Assembly (NCBI RefSeq): GCF_001037465.1
Contig: NZ_LFCV01000029.1
Location: 1-55,563, forward strand
DNA length: 55,563 bases
Direction: 5' to 3'
From: Xenorhabdus khoisanae
Lineage (GTDB): Bacteria > Pseudomonadota > Gammaproteobacteria > Enterobacterales > Enterobacteriaceae
The notes below the pieces were generated by a model that ran no database searches, had not been told where the DNA came from, and saw only the letters and a list, made by a program, of their open reading frames with translations. The position numbers and the translations under genes were made by a program. Shown piece by piece: positions 37,674 through 48,917 of the stretch (its first letter is position 1; every line of letters starts with the position of its first letter).

Positions 37674-39014
37674 ATGGCATACCGTTTATCATCTAAGGAT
37701 ATTTGGGCATTAGGTTTTATGACTTTTGCCTTGTTCGTTGGTGCGGGAAATATCATTTTTCCGCCTATGGTTGGCTTGCAGGCTGGAGAACATGTTTGGA
37801 TCGCAGCCGCTGGCTTTTTGCTAACTGCTGTTGGCTTGCCCGTTATTACCGTAATTGCTTTAGCAAAAGTAGGTGGTGGCATTGAAGCACTTAGTTCACC
37901 TATTGGTAAAACTGCGGGTTTGGTTCTGGCAACTGTTTGCTATTTGGCTGTAGGCCCTCTATTCGCAACGCCCAGAACCGCAACAGTTTCTTTTGAAGTG
38001 GGTATCGCACCAATTACCGGAACTGGTGAACTTCCTTTGTTCATCTACAGTGTCGTTTATTTTGCATTGGTGATCCTGATTTCACTGTATCCGGGTAAAC
38101 TACTGGATAGCATCGGGCATATACTGGCTCCAATCAAAATTCTGGCGCTGGCAATTCTGGGTATCGCTGCTGTGCTGTGGCCTGCTGGTGGCTCTATTCC
38201 AGCCGTTGGAACCTATACGGAAATTCCGTTCTCAAATGGTTTTGTAAATGGTTATCTGACGATGGATACATTGGCCGCGATGGTGTTCGGCATTGTTATT
38301 GTCAATGCTGCTCGTTCCCGAGGGGTTGAAGCGTCTTCTTTGCTGACTCGCTATGCCATGTGGGCTGGCCTGATTGCCGGTCTTGGTCTGGCACTTGTGT
38401 ATCTCTCTTTGTTCAAGCTTGGGGAAAGCAGTGGCACACTGGTACCGAATGCTGAAAATGGCGCGGTGATCCTGCATGCTTATGTCCAAAATGTTTTTGG
38501 TAACTACGGCAGTTTCTTCCTGGCGGTACTGATTTTCGTGGCCTGTATGGTTACCGCGGTAGGTCTGACTTGTGCTTGTTCTGAGTTTTTCAGCCGTTAT
38601 TTACCGTTGTCTTATCGTGCGCTAGTGCTGATTCTGGGCACTTTCTCCATGCTGGTGTCTAATCTGGGTCTGAGCCACTTGATTAAGTTCTCTATTCCAG
38701 TGCTGACGGCAATTTACCCGCCATGCATCGTTCTGGTATTACTGAGCTTTACAATGAACTGGTGGAATAACTTCTCGCGTATTCTGGCTCCCGCAATGGC
38801 TATCAGCCTGCTGTTTGGGATTTTGGATGCAGTAAAATCTTCTGAATATCTGTCTCACTTACTGCCAGAATTGGCGAAGCATTTGCCATTGGCAGATCAG
38901 GGTTTGGCATGGTTACTGCCTACTTTGCTGACTATCGTTGTGTGTGCTGTTTATGATCGCATCGCAGGAGGAGTAAAACTCCCAAAGTATGAAGCTCAGC
39001 ATGAAGAACAGTAA
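37674..39014 (+). CDS. brnQ: Branched-chain amino acid:cation symporter BrnQ
   Basis: BrnQ is an inner-membrane LIVCS-family carrier importing leucine, isoleucine and valine with Na+ or H+. About twelve hydrophobic segments are seen, with signature stretches [14 protein letters not shown] near the N-terminus, [27 protein letters not shown] and [12 protein letters not shown]. The 446-residue protein is very close to E. coli BrnQ in pattern and keeps its position after phoR. The Shine-Dalgarno is weak, so expression may depend on the leader. A strong hairpin follows. Confidence 0.96.
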   Translation: MAYRLSSKDIWALGFMTFALFVGAGNIIFPPMVGLQAGEHVWIAAAGFLLTAVGLPVITVIALAKVGGGIEALSSPIGKTAGLVLATVCYLAVGPLFATPRTATVSFEVGIAPITGTGELPLFIYSVVYFALVILISLYPGKLLDSIGHILAPIKILALAILGIAAVLWPAGGSIPAVGTYTEIPFSNGFVNGYLTMDTLAAMVFGIVIVNAARSRGVEASSLLTRYAMWAGLIAGLGLALVYLSLFKLGESSGTLVPNAENGAVILHAYVQNVFGNYGSFFLAVLIFVACMVTAVGLTCACSEFFSRYLPLSYRALVLILGTFSMLVSNLGLSHLIKFSIPVLTAIYPPCIVLVLLSFTMNWWNNFSRILAPAMAISLLFGILDAVKSSEYLSHLLPELAKHLPLADQGLAWLLPTLLTIVVCAVYDRIAGGVKLPKYEAQHEEQ

Positions 39015-39066
39015 GAAAAAATAAGTGGTTATTTACTAACTTCATGACTGAATTGATGATATTAAT

Positions 39067-39103
39067 AATAAGGGTGGGCTGCTTTAGTATGCCCACCCTT
39101 ATT
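39067..39103. terminator. Bidirectional terminator between brnQ and ggt
   Basis: A perfect 13-bp stem AATAAGGGTGGGC/GCCCACCCTTATT with an 11-nt loop lies between these convergent genes. A/T-rich flanks on both sides make it usable in both directions. Confidence 0.85.
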
Positions 39104-39111
39104 TACTCAGC

Positions 39112-39145
39112 CTGAATCAGTAACCAATCTGAATCAGTAACCAAT
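39112..39145. repeat. Perfect 17-bp tandem duplication at the ggt stop
   Basis: CTGAATCAGTAACCAAT occurs twice head to tail (39112-39128 and 39129-39145) with no mismatch. On the minus strand it spans the ggt codons for Ile-Gly-Tyr and the stop, so the duplicate places a second copy of the gene's end just behind the stop. Confidence 0.9.
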
Positions 39146-40897
39146 AGCAGCACCAGCAGGTCGCCTTACATCATTGGAACCGTAGATGTAACCTTCACGG
39201 ACAATGCCTGATACCGCTGAATCATTGCCGGATGAATTTACAGAAGTAACCCCAGCCGCGCCCGGCAATCCAATCATGATTAACTCTGTCGCTCCCCATG
39301 GTGTTTGCTTCACCATTTTGTAACCCATTTTTTCCAGTAAATTCAGGGTGTCTTTCGACAGTCCACGTTGCTCATAATAGACTTCATCGGGTAGCCATTG
39401 ATGGTGTATACGTGGGCTATTGACTGCTTCTTGTGGTGGCATATTAAAGTCGATGATATTCAGGGCGCTCTGTAGCGTGATGGAGATAATGCGAGAACCT
39501 CCCGGAGATCCCAGAACCAGAAAGATTTTATCATCTTTGGTCACGAGGGTTGGACTCATTGATGATAGTGGGCGCTTACCAGGGGCAATGGAGTTAGTTG
39601 CGCCCTGTACTAGCCCGTACAGGTTTTTTTCACCCACTTTGGTTGTGAAATCGTCCATTTCATCGTTCAGGAAAAAGCCGGTTCCTGGTGCAATCACGAC
39701 AGCGCCAAAGCGTCCATTAATTGTGTAAGTGGTTGATACTGCATTTCCTTCTTTATCCACGACGGAATAATGCGTGGTTTCTGGTTTTTCATGGGGACCA
39801 ATGCCAGGTTGGACATTTACTGATGGAGTGGCTTTGTCAGGTTGAATCTCTTTTCGGATAGATTCTGCGTAGCTTTTACTTAACAGCCTATCAAGAGGAT
39901 TTTTGACAAATGCCGGATCGCCCAGATAGGTATTTCTATCCATATAGGCGTGGCGCATGGCTTCTGTCAATGTGTGGATATAAGCAGCGGAATTGAATCC
40001 CATGGATTTAAGATCATAACCTTCCACAATGTTCAATATTTCGCATAACGTGACGCCACCAGAGCTGGGAGGTGGAGAAGAGATGAATTTGTAGCCGCGA
40101 TAGCTACAGGTGACAGGGGCTGTTTCGGTGATATGAAAGTTAGCAAAATCTGCTGCGGTGATAATTCCCCCTGATTTTTTTGATGCTTCTTCGACAAGTT
40201 GAGGGATCTTACCGTGATAAAAAGCATCCGGCCCTTGTTTGGCAATCATTTCCAATGTATTGGCTAAATCGGTTTGAATGAGTCTGTCCCCGGGTTCGAA
40301 TGGCGTACCATCTTTACGCAGGAAAATACGGGTTGCTTCTGGATCTTGAGCAAAACGTTTAACAGTCGTGTCCAGAATATCGGTATCGCCCCGGGTCAGG
40401 ATATAGCCTTCACGAGCGAGTTTGATGGCAGGAGCCATAACTTGCTCGCGAGTCAATGTGCCATATTTTTTCAAGGCTTCTTCAAATCCCATGACTGTAC
40501 CCGGTACAGCAACCGATTTATAGCCATACAGGCTGGCATTTTTGATAACATTGCCGTCTTTATCCAGATACATATTAGCGCTGGCTGCGGCGGGTGCGGT
40601 TTCACGGAAGTTAATAAAGGTATCTTTGCCATTGGCGAGATGGATAGTCATAAATCCACCCCCACCAATGTTGCCACAGCAAGGATTGACGACAGCCTGG
40701 GCATATCCAACAGCAACTGCGGCGTCAATAGCGTTCCCTCCCATTTTGAGAATATCGATACCCGCCTGTGAAGCAAGGCGTTGTGAGCTGACAACCATGC
40801 CTTGTTTAGCTTCAACAGCAGGTTCAGTGGCTGCATAAAGTGGGGAGGAGACGAGGAGGGATATAGCTATCAACGATATTTTCCATGCTTTTAACAT
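39134..40897 (-). CDS. ggt: Gamma-glutamyltranspeptidase
   Basis: GGT is a periplasmic N-terminal-nucleophile hydrolase that cleaves glutathione and other gamma-glutamyl compounds. The 587-residue precursor begins with a signal peptide ending SPLYAA. The large subunit has GGNAIDAAVAVGYAQAVVNP and NIGGGGFMTIH. Self-cleavage should occur before Thr374 in ETTHYSVVDKEGNAV, which becomes the small-subunit nucleophile. The small subunit has the lid and oxyanion segments LNDEMDDF, RPLSSMSPTLV and GSPGGSRII. The start at 40897 has GGAGAA upstream; an ATG 42 nt earlier was rejected. The gene is not at this place in E. coli. Confidence 0.96.
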   Translation of the reverse strand: MLKAWKISLIAISLLVSSPLYAATEPAVEAKQGMVVSSQRLASQAGIDILKMGGNAIDAAVAVGYAQAVVNPCCGNIGGGGFMTIHLANGKDTFINFRETAPAAASANMYLDKDGNVIKNASLYGYKSVAVPGTVMGFEEALKKYGTLTREQVMAPAIKLAREGYILTRGDTDILDTTVKRFAQDPEATRIFLRKDGTPFEPGDRLIQTDLANTLEMIAKQGPDAFYHGKIPQLVEEASKKSGGIITAADFANFHITETAPVTCSYRGYKFISSPPPSSGGVTLCEILNIVEGYDLKSMGFNSAAYIHTLTEAMRHAYMDRNTYLGDPAFVKNPLDRLLSKSYAESIRKEIQPDKATPSVNVQPGIGPHEKPETTHYSVVDKEGNAVSTTYTINGRFGAVVIAPGTGFFLNDEMDDFTTKVGEKNLYGLVQGATNSIAPGKRPLSSMSPTLVTKDDKIFLVLGSPGGSRIISITLQSALNIIDFNMPPQEAVNSPRIHHQWLPDEVYYEQRGLSKDTLNLLEKMGYKMVKQTPWGATELIMIGLPGAAGVTSVNSSGNDSAVSGIVREGYIYGSNDVRRPAGAAIGY

Positions 40898-41072
40898 GTG
40901 TTGTTCTCCTAAGCGTGAGTCTACTGTGGGTAGACCCAATTGTTTGTAATGTTTTTGTTAGTAATATGTAGATTACCTTATCTAAAGCTTAGGATTTTTG
41001 AAAGGGTGATTTTTTGTGCGCAATTTAATGCAAGCCGATAAAACAGCGAGCTTCAGGAAGATCTGTTTTGAG

Positions 41073-41103
41073 AGAAAAAAACCAGCCGACAAGCGGCTGG
41101 TTT
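41073..41103 (-). terminator. Intrinsic terminator of the peroxiredoxin gene
   Basis: On the minus strand a 10-bp stem AAACCAGCCG/CGGCTGGTTT with a 5-nt loop is followed by a run of T residues, 50 nt after the peroxiredoxin stop. It is a textbook rho-independent terminator. Confidence 0.9.
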
Positions 41104-41152
41104 GGAAGGATTAATAACATTAAGTTATTAACTGATTAAATGCTGCGGAATA

Positions 41153-41755
41153 TTACAGTTTGTCAGCATTTTTGGTCAGGTATTTTGCTACGCCTTCAGG
41201 TGAAGCGCCCATACCTTCTTGACCTTTTGCCCATTGTGCAGGACAAACTTCGCCATGTTCTTCGTGGAATTGCAGAGCGTCAACCATACGTACCATCTCA
41301 TCGATGTTACGGCCCAATGGCAGATCGTTAACCACTTGGTGACGGACAACACCATTTTTGTCAACCAGGAAAGAACCACGCAAGGCAACGCCAGCTTCTG
41401 GGTGCTCAATGCCGTAAGCTTTCATGATGTCACGTTTGATGTCAGCAACCATTGGATATTTGACTTCGCCGATGCCACCTTCGCTGATTGGGGTTTTACG
41501 CCATGCGTTGTGAACAAATTCAGAGTCGAAGGAAACGCCGATAACTTCAACGCCGCGTTTCTGGAATTCTTCATAACGGTGATCAAAAGCGATCAACTCA
41601 GAAGGGCAAACAAAAGTGAAGTCCATTGGCCAGAAGAAAATAACGGCAGGACGGCCATTCAGGTGTTTTTTCAGATTGAAGTTATCAACGATTTCACCGT
41701 TACCGAGAACTGCAGCAGCTGTAAAGTCAGGGGCTTGGCGGGTTACTAAAACCAT
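41153..41755 (-). CDS. 2-Cys peroxiredoxin (AhpC/Prx1 family)
   Basis: The enzyme reduces hydrogen peroxide and organic hydroperoxides in the cytoplasm. The 200-residue protein has the peroxidatic Cys50 in DFTFVCPSELIAF and the resolving Cys171 in HGEVCPAQW, with GGIGEVKYPM, the GGIG motif typical of the sensitive, decameric Prx1/AhpC type. It is a peroxiredoxin C-type protein of enterobacteria, distinct from the ahpC of an ahpCF operon, because no ahpF is near. It is monocistronic, with its own terminator. The electron donor is not visible. Confidence 0.93.
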   Translation of the reverse strand: MVLVTRQAPDFTAAAVLGNGEIVDNFNLKKHLNGRPAVIFFWPMDFTFVCPSELIAFDHRYEEFQKRGVEVIGVSFDSEFVHNAWRKTPISEGGIGEVKYPMVADIKRDIMKAYGIEHPEAGVALRGSFLVDKNGVVRHQVVNDLPLGRNIDEMVRMVDALQFHEEHGEVCPAQWAKGQEGMGASPEGVAKYLTKNADKL

Positions 41756-41946
41756 AATTGACTCCTGTGATTTTAAAAGGTGTTATGTAGAAACGGGTTA
41801 CAGCATAAGGAATTAGGGTATAGCAATAAAGGATAAAATACCAATTGTTGCAATAGATTTTACCTATCAATAACCTGTTTTTAATTCCTTTTGGCCTACA
41901 TAAGATAAAACTATTTGAAAAAAGTGCAAGGCTCTGGGAAGTTTTC

Positions 41947-42534
41947 TTATTCAAGCAGGCGCTTATTTGACGCCAATGCCATCATCTGTGGGTAGAATTG
42001 CAAAAATAGCGTTTCAAAATCAAGGTAATGGGTTTCTATATCCTGATATGATCCTGCCAGTGCTGATAATTTCGGGCGTCTGCGTGCCATGCTTTGCAGT
42101 ACATTGGCAATGCAGGACATATCCGCATAGCGGATGAGCAGGTTTTGTGACCAGAGATAACTGTTCAATTCTTGAAACTTTTCAGGGGTTGAATTGAGAT
42201 GAGGCTCTATGTTGCTGCGGGCAAGGTTGACAAATTCAGGTAAAGAATAATTTTTTTCAAGTTTGTCCCAATGTAGGGCAAGAAAATGATCCCAGATGAT
42301 ATCAAGGGTAATTGGGGCAACGCGGCGAAACTCGCAACGGAATAAGTGACGCGCTTCTATAACAAGCGGGTGTCTGTCCGTCAGACTGTCTACCCGACGG
42401 TGCATACGAATGCCCGCTACAATGTCGGAATTGAATAACCCTTCTGGTGAACCACGGACAAAATCCGCCATCAGATTGCCCAATAAGGAGCTTTCCGATA
42501 ATGCAGCTAAATGAAGGTGAGCGAGAAAATTCAT
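41947..42534 (-). CDS. acpH: Acyl carrier protein phosphodiesterase AcpH
   Basis: AcpH removes the 4'-phosphopantetheine arm from holo-ACP. The 195-residue protein has the family start [10 protein letters not shown], then [24 protein letters not shown] and the motif [16 protein letters not shown], which carries conserved Asp/His residues of this HD-like family. The start at 42534 matches E. coli AcpH; a longer upstream frame is not conserved. It is divergent from queA, as in E. coli. Confidence 0.93.
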   Translation of the reverse strand: MNFLAHLHLAALSESSLLGNLMADFVRGSPEGLFNSDIVAGIRMHRRVDSLTDRHPLVIEARHLFRCEFRRVAPITLDIIWDHFLALHWDKLEKNYSLPEFVNLARSNIEPHLNSTPEKFQELNSYLWSQNLLIRYADMSCIANVLQSMARRRPKLSALAGSYQDIETHYLDFETLFLQFYPQMMALASNKRLLE

Positions 42535-42638
42535 GATGAGAGTATACCGTAAATCGCTAAACCAGATGCTTCTTTGTTGCACCCTCGCGTTTGCAGCACT
42601 AGACTAGTCCGCCTGTTTTTTTGAATGATACAGATAAA

Positions 42639-43739
42639 ATGCGTGTCGCTGATTTTACATTTGAACTGCCAGAAGAGCTGATTGCTCACTATCCCCAGCC
42701 GCAGCGAAGTGCTTGTCGCCTGCTTTCCCTTGACGGTGAAACGGGAACGCTGACGCACGGTGTTTTTACTGATGTGCTGGATAAACTGGAAGCCGGTGAT
42801 CTGTTGGTTTTCAATAATACTCGCGTCATTCCTGCGCGCCTGTTCGGCCGCAAAGCGACGGGGGGAAAATTGGAAGTTTTAGTTGAAAGGATGCTGGATA
42901 ATAAGCGAGTGCTTGCTCATGTTCGTGCTTCCAAGGCACCGAAAGAAGGCGCTGAGCTGATTCTTGGTGAAGATGTTCTTGGTGAAGATCGAAGCATTAA
43001 AGCAACGATGCTGGCGCGTCATGATACATTGTTTGAAATTCGTTTTGATGATGATCGTGATGTGTTGACCATTTTGGATCAGATTGGTCATATGCCATTG
43101 CCTCCTTATATTGCCCGTCCTGATGAAGATGCAGATCGTGAGTTATATCAGACGGTCTATAGTGAACGTCCGGGCGCAGTGGCTGCACCGACTGCCGGGC
43201 TGCATTTTGATGAACCGCTTTTGGCTGCTTTGCGTGAAAAAGGCATTGAAATGGCTTTTGTCACCTTGCATGTCGGCGCCGGTACTTTTCAGCCTGTGCG
43301 AGTGGAAACCATTGAAGATCATGTTATGCATGCTGAATATGCGGAAGTGCCACAGAATGTCGTGGATGCGGTACTGGCATGTAAAGCGCGTGGTAACAAA
43401 GTTGTCGCGGTGGGAACAACTTCAGTCCGCTCATTGGAAAGCGCAGCCAGAGCCTGCCAGAATGGGATTATCGCGTCTTTTTTTGATGATACCCAAATCT
43501 TTATCTATCCTGGTTTTGAATATCAGGTTGTCGATGCATTGATTACCAATTTCCATCTGCCAGAATCCACGCTTATCATGCTGGTTTCTGCGTTCGCCGG
43601 TTATAAAAATACCATGAGTGCCTATAAAGAAGCGGTGACAGAAAAATATCGCTTTTTTAGTTATGGTGATGCGATGTTTATCAGTCGCAATATGATGGCA
43701 TCGAAAGAAATGGTATCGAAAGAAGCGGTGTTGAAATAA
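42639..43739 (+). CDS. queA: S-adenosylmethionine:tRNA ribosyltransferase-isomerase QueA
   Basis: QueA transfers and isomerises the ribosyl group of SAM onto preQ1-tRNA to give epoxyqueuosine in the wobble position. Landmarks are [56 protein letters not shown] and [13 protein letters not shown]. The ATG at 42639 gives the family N-terminus [13 protein letters not shown]; an upstream TTG frame is unlikely. The C-terminus departs from E. coli QueA: after DAMFISRN it ends in a duplicated [10 protein letters not shown], produced by a 15-bp in-frame tandem repeat. tgt, the preceding step of the same pathway, follows. Confidence 0.96.
   Translation: MRVADFTFELPEELIAHYPQPQRSACRLLSLDGETGTLTHGVFTDVLDKLEAGDLLVFNNTRVIPARLFGRKATGGKLEVLVERMLDNKRVLAHVRASKAPKEGAELILGEDVLGEDRSIKATMLARHDTLFEIRFDDDRDVLTILDQIGHMPLPPYIARPDEDADRELYQTVYSERPGAVAAPTAGLHFDEPLLAALREKGIEMAFVTLHVGAGTFQPVRVETIEDHVMHAEYAEVPQNVVDAVLACKARGNKVVAVGTTSVRSLESAARACQNGIIASFFDDTQIFIYPGFEYQVVDALITNFHLPESTLIMLVSAFAGYKNTMSAYKEAVTEKYRFFSYGDAMFISRNMMASKEMVSKEAVLK
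43695..43724 (+). repeat. 15-bp in-frame tandem duplication at the QueA C-terminus
   Basis: ATGGCATCGAAAGAA is followed directly by ATGGTATCGAAAGAA, one mismatch in 15. It is in frame and adds five residues ([10 protein letters not shown]) just before the stop. Confidence 0.85.
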
Positions 43740-43850
43740 AAATTTTGAAATTAAATATTTTTAAATCAGAATGATCGTCATTTCAGCTCCGCTGGTTTGA
43801 ACGGTGTCTAAACATAGCATCAGACTGTTTTTCTGATGTCTGGAGGTTAA

Positions 43851-44975
<1,125 letters not shown>

Positions 44976-44987
44976 TTTGGCGTGACT

Positions 44988-45026
44988 AACCAGCCTCAAT
45001 ATGTGTAGCATATCGGGCTGGTTTTT
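44988..45026 (+). terminator. Intrinsic terminator after tgt
   Basis: An 8-bp stem AACCAGCC/GGCTGGTT followed by TTT closes the queA-tgt unit, so yajC-secDF probably has its own promoter downstream. Confidence 0.8.
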
Positions 45027-45041
45027 GATCGAGCCACTGTC

Positions 45042-45126
45042 GATTTTCGGCAAACACGATTTTCGAGAAGTAAGATTTTCGGAAAGTAATATTTTCGATG
45101 ACACGATTTTCGGTAACATGTTTTCG
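45042..45126 (+). repeat. Six near-tandem GATTTTCG units before yajC
   Basis: GATTTTCG or a one-base variant begins at 45042, 45058, 45074, 45090, 45105 and about 45119, so the period is 16, 16, 16, 15 and 14 bp. The intervening bases are partly conserved as well (GAGAAGTAA, GGAAAGTAA, then ATGACAC, GTAACAT). The array fills the space between the tgt terminator and the yajC Shine-Dalgarno, so it must lie in the promoter or leader of yajC-secD-secF. Confidence 0.9.
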
Positions 45127-45146
45127 ATAACAATGAGGGAAATTTG

Positions 45147-45485
45147 ATGAGTTTTTTTATTTCTGAAGCTGCGGCAGCTGCTGGTGCACCAGCGCAAGCT
45201 CAGGGTAACCCATATTCTCTGATCATCATGCTGGTTGTTTTCGGTTTGATTTTCTATTTTATGATCCTGCGTCCACAACAAAAACGTACCAAAGAACATA
45301 AAAAATTGATGGATTCCATCTCCAAAGGAGATGAAGTACTGACTTCTGGTGGTTTGGTAGGTCGTGTCTCTAAAGTGTCTGAAACAGGCTACGTTGTGAT
45401 TGCCCTGAATGATACCACTGAAATAACTGTCAAACGTGACTTCGTCGCTGCCATTCTGCCGAAAGGTACAATGAAGGCTATTTAA
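45147..45485 (+). CDS. yajC: Sec translocon accessory protein YajC
   Basis: YajC is a small single-span inner-membrane protein that associates with SecDF and SecYEG. The 112-residue product has a short periplasmic N-terminus ([12 protein letters not shown]), one membrane helix ([19 protein letters not shown]) followed by [16 protein letters not shown], and a cytoplasmic beta domain ([14 protein letters not shown]). The start ATG at 45147 has GAGGGA upstream. It is followed 28 nt later by secD, the standard operon. Confidence 0.96.
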   Translation: MSFFISEAAAAAGAPAQAQGNPYSLIIMLVVFGLIFYFMILRPQQKRTKEHKKLMDSISKGDEVLTSGGLVGRVSKVSETGYVVIALNDTTEITVKRDFVAAILPKGTMKAI

Positions 45486-45513
45486 TTTTCTGATTTTCCC
45501 GAAGGGAACTGCC

Positions 45514-47361
45514 GTGTTGAACCGTTATCCTTTGTGGAAGTATCTGATGCTGATCGCTGCGATCCTCATCGGTTTGCTTTATGCACTTCCCAACCTTTAT
45601 GGTGAGGATCCGGCTGTACAAATCACTGGCGCGCGAGGCATCGCCGCCAGTGAAAAAACGCTGGACCAAGTCCGTAATGTTTTAGAAAAAGATCAAATCC
45701 AGAGCAAGTCCATTGCATTAGAAAATGGGGCAATTCTTGCTCGTTTTAACAGCACTGACGTGCAGCTCCGTGCTCGTGAAGCACTGGTTTCTGCATTGGG
45801 CGAACAGTATGTCGTGGCATTGAACCTCGCGCCTGCAACGCCTGTCTGGTTAAGGACAATCAATGCTGAGCCTATGAAACTGGGGCTTGACCTGCGTGGT
45901 GGTGTTCACTTCTTGATGGAAGTGGATATGGAAACCGCACTGAGCAAGTTACAGGAACAAAATATTGATAGCCTGCGCTCTGAACTGCGTGATCAGGGCA
46001 TCGCTTATTCTACTATCCGCAAAATTGATAATTACGGCGTTGAAGTTCGTTTCCGTGATAACGATGCGCGTTCCAAAGCAGAAAACTACCTTGAACCTCG
46101 CCACCGTGATTTAGTGTTCTCTACTGGTGCCAACAGTACTCTGAAAGTTGTCATGAGTGATGAACGTCTGCGTGAAGCCCGTTCTTATGCAGTACAGCAG
46201 AACATTACTATTCTGCGTAACCGCGTAAACCAATTGGGGGTTGCGGAACCTTTGGTGCAGCGTCAGGGTGCAGATCGTATCGTTGTTGAGCTGCCAGGTA
46301 TCCAGGATACAGCCCGCGCTAAAGAGATCCTCGGTGCAACCGCAACATTGGAATTCCGTCTGGTGAATAGTAATGTTGACCAGAATGCAGCACTGTCTGG
46401 CCGAATTCCGGCTGATTCAGAATTGAAATATACCCGTGATGGCAGTCCTGTTGTCTTGTACAAGCGTGTTATTCTGACAGGCGACCATATTACTGACTCC
46501 ACGTCCAGCACGGATGAGAACGGTTATCCGCAGGTGAATATTTCTCTGGATAGTGCTGGTGGCACGGCGATGTCCAATTTCACCAAAGATAATCTGCAAA
46601 AACCGATGGCAACGCTGTTTGTGGAATATAAGGACAGCGGTAAGAAAGATGCCAATGGTCGTGCGATCTTAGTTAAGAAAGAAGAAGTCATTAACATTGC
46701 CACCATTCAGTCACGTTTGGGTAACAGTTTCCGTATCACTGGCATTGGCAATCCTACCGAAGCTCGCCAGTTGTCGCTGTTGCTACGTGCGGGTGCATTG
46801 ATTGCACCAATTCAGATTGTCGAAGAGCGTACTATTGGGCCAACTCTGGGCTTGCAGAATATCGAGCAGGGTCTTGAGGCGTGTTTATGGGGCCTGATTG
46901 CGTCCATCTTGTTCATGGTGATTTACTATCGCAAGTTTGGTCTGATTGCGAGCAGTGCGCTGCTGGCTAACCTGGTGCTGATCGTCGGTATCATGTCCCT
47001 GTTGCCGGGAGCGACGCTGACCATGCCGGGGATTGCGGGTATCGTCCTGACACTTGCCGTCGCTGTGGATGCGAACGTGTTGATAAACGAACGTATCAAA
47101 GAAGAGCTGCGTAATGGCCGTACGGTGCAGCAAGCGATTCACGAAGGCTATAAAGGCGCGTTCTCCAGTATCATCGACGCAAACCTGACTACGCTGATTA
47201 CAGCCGTTATTCTGTATGCCGTGGGCACTGGCTCTATCAAGGGCTTTGCGATTACTACCAGTATTGGTGTGGCGACTTCAATGTTCACTGCTATTGTAGG
47301 AACTCGTGCAATCGTGAACTTGCTGTACGGTGGCAAGCGTATCAATAAGTTGTCAATTTAA
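45514..47361 (+). CDS. secD: Protein translocase subunit SecD
   Basis: SecD, with SecF, uses the proton motive force to pull exported proteins across the inner membrane. The 615-residue protein has an N-terminal membrane helix ([20 protein letters not shown]) and the large periplasmic P1 region beginning near [16 protein letters not shown]. Five C-terminal membrane segments include the RND-type motif [27 protein letters not shown]. The GTG start follows GAAGGGA. secF begins 10 nt after it. Confidence 0.98.
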   Translation: MLNRYPLWKYLMLIAAILIGLLYALPNLYGEDPAVQITGARGIAASEKTLDQVRNVLEKDQIQSKSIALENGAILARFNSTDVQLRAREALVSALGEQYVVALNLAPATPVWLRTINAEPMKLGLDLRGGVHFLMEVDMETALSKLQEQNIDSLRSELRDQGIAYSTIRKIDNYGVEVRFRDNDARSKAENYLEPRHRDLVFSTGANSTLKVVMSDERLREARSYAVQQNITILRNRVNQLGVAEPLVQRQGADRIVVELPGIQDTARAKEILGATATLEFRLVNSNVDQNAALSGRIPADSELKYTRDGSPVVLYKRVILTGDHITDSTSSTDENGYPQVNISLDSAGGTAMSNFTKDNLQKPMATLFVEYKDSGKKDANGRAILVKKEEVINIATIQSRLGNSFRITGIGNPTEARQLSLLLRAGALIAPIQIVEERTIGPTLGLQNIEQGLEACLWGLIASILFMVIYYRKFGLIASSALLANLVLIVGIMSLLPGATLTMPGIAGIVLTLAVAVDANVLINERIKEELRNGRTVQQAIHEGYKGAFSSIIDANLTTLITAVILYAVGTGSIKGFAITTSIGVATSMFTAIVGTRAIVNLLYGGKRINKLSI

Positions 47362-47371
47362 GGAGCACGTT

Positions 47372-48340
47372 GTGGCACAGGATTATACTGTTGAACAATT
47401 AAACTACGGGCGTAAAGTTATCGACTTTATGCGCTGGGACAACGTTGCCTTTGGGATTTCGTTCCTGCTATTGGTCGCTTCCATCGTGATAATTGGTGTT
47501 CGTGGATTTAACTGGGGGCTTGATTTTACCGGGGGTACGGTAATTGAAGTGAACCTGAGTAAGCCTGCGGATCTGGACAAAATGCGTGAGAGCCTGACCC
47601 AGAATGGTTTTGTTGATCCACTATTGCAAAATTTTGGTAGCAGCCGTGATGTGATGGTTCGCATGCCACCAGTGGAAGGGAATGCGGGGCAAGAACTGGG
47701 TAATAAAGTTATTTCTATTATTAACCAGAATATCGATAAAGATGCCACGGTCAAACGTGTGGAGTTTGTCGGCCCAAGTGTGGGTAGCGAGCTGGCGCAA
47801 ACCGGAGCGATGGCGTTATTGGTTGCCCTTATCAGTATCCTGATTTATGTCGGTTTCCGCTTTGAGTGGCGTCTGGCATTAGGGGCGGTTATCGCGCTTG
47901 CGCATGACGTGATCATTACATTGGGCACTTTGTCGTTGTTCCACATTGAGATTGACCTGACTATCGTTGCATCGTTGATGTCCGTTATCGGCTATTCATT
48001 GAACGATAGCATCGTGGTATCGGATCGTATTCGTGAGAACTTCCGCAAAATCCGCCGTGGTACGTCTTATGAAATCATGAACGTTTCCCTGACTCAGACT
48101 CTGAGCCGTACGATCATGACTTCTGCAACCACGCTGCTGGTTGTACTGATGCTGTACATTTTCGGTGGTGAAATGTTGAAAGGCTTCTCACTGGCAATGT
48201 TAATCGGTGTTTCTATCGGTACAGTGTCTTCCATCTATGTTGCTTCTGCACTGGCTCTGAAGTTGGGCATGAAGCGTGAACATATGATTCAGCAGAAAGT
48301 TGAGAAAGAAGGGGCGGATCAGCCTTCTATTCTTCCTTAA
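47372..48340 (+). CDS. secF: Protein translocase subunit SecF
   Basis: SecF is the smaller partner of SecD. The 322-residue protein has one N-terminal membrane helix, a short periplasmic domain starting at [12 protein letters not shown], and five C-terminal helices with [20 protein letters not shown], the family motif. The GTG start at 47372 ([13 protein letters not shown]) is preceded by AGGAG; the longer frame starting inside secD is rejected. A terminator follows, so yajC-secD-secF is one unit. The E. coli genes yajD, tsx and yajI that lie next are absent. Confidence 0.98.
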   Translation: MAQDYTVEQLNYGRKVIDFMRWDNVAFGISFLLLVASIVIIGVRGFNWGLDFTGGTVIEVNLSKPADLDKMRESLTQNGFVDPLLQNFGSSRDVMVRMPPVEGNAGQELGNKVISIINQNIDKDATVKRVEFVGPSVGSELAQTGAMALLVALISILIYVGFRFEWRLALGAVIALAHDVIITLGTLSLFHIEIDLTIVASLMSVIGYSLNDSIVVSDRIRENFRKIRRGTSYEIMNVSLTQTLSRTIMTSATTLLVVLMLYIFGGEMLKGFSLAMLIGVSIGTVSSIYVASALALKLGMKREHMIQQKVEKEGADQPSILP

Positions 48341-48372
48341 CGATTTAGCATGATCAAGCTCTGATATCGCTT

Positions 48373-48408
48373 AAACACTCTGTGAGTACTTACTGACAGG
48401 GTGTTTTT
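48373..48408 (+). terminator. Terminator after secF
   Basis: An 11-bp stem AAACACTCTGT/ACAGGGTGTTT with one wobble pair and a 12-nt loop, followed by TT. Confidence 0.8.
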
Positions 48409-48462
48409 CATTATCACTTCAAGGTACACTGTTATTCCTTCGGTTAACTGTCAGGAAACGAT

Positions 48463-48912
48463 ATGCATTGCCCATTTTGCGCAGCCGTTGATACTAAAGT
48501 TATTGATTCCCGTCTGGTTGGGGATGGCTCACAAGTGCGCCGTCGCCGTCAGTGCCTAGAATGTCATGAACGCTTCACTACATTTGAAATTGCAGAATTG
48601 GTGATGCCACGGGTCATTAAAAGTGATGATATTCGGGAGCCTTTCGACGAAGAAAAATTGCGTCGTGGCATGCAAAAGGCACTTGAAAAACGTCCTGTCA
48701 GCTCTGATGATGTGGAAACGGCAATTATCCATATCAAATCACAAGTGCGGGCAACAGGTGAACGTGAAATTCCGTCCAAGATGATTGGAAATTTTGTCAT
48801 GGATGAGCTGAAGAAACTGGATAAAGTGGCGTATATCCGTTTTGCATCTGTTTACCGCAGCTTTGAAGATATTCGTGAATTCGGCGAAGAAATAGCCAGA
48901 TTACAAGACTAA
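48463..48912 (+). CDS. nrdR: Transcriptional repressor NrdR
   Basis: NrdR senses ATP/dATP and represses ribonucleotide reductase operons. The 149-residue protein has the zinc ribbon Cys3-x2-Cys6 ... Cys31-x2-Cys34 with the basic stretch [14 protein letters not shown]. An ATP-cone domain follows ([20 protein letters not shown] ... [12 protein letters not shown]). Length equals E. coli. ribD begins 5 nt after the stop, so they are co-transcribed as in other enterobacteria. Confidence 0.98.
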   Translation: MHCPFCAAVDTKVIDSRLVGDGSQVRRRRQCLECHERFTTFEIAELVMPRVIKSDDIREPFDEEKLRRGMQKALEKRPVSSDDVETAIIHIKSQVRATGEREIPSKMIGNFVMDELKKLDKVAYIRFASVYRSFEDIREFGEEIARLQD

Positions 48913-48917
48913 ATACC

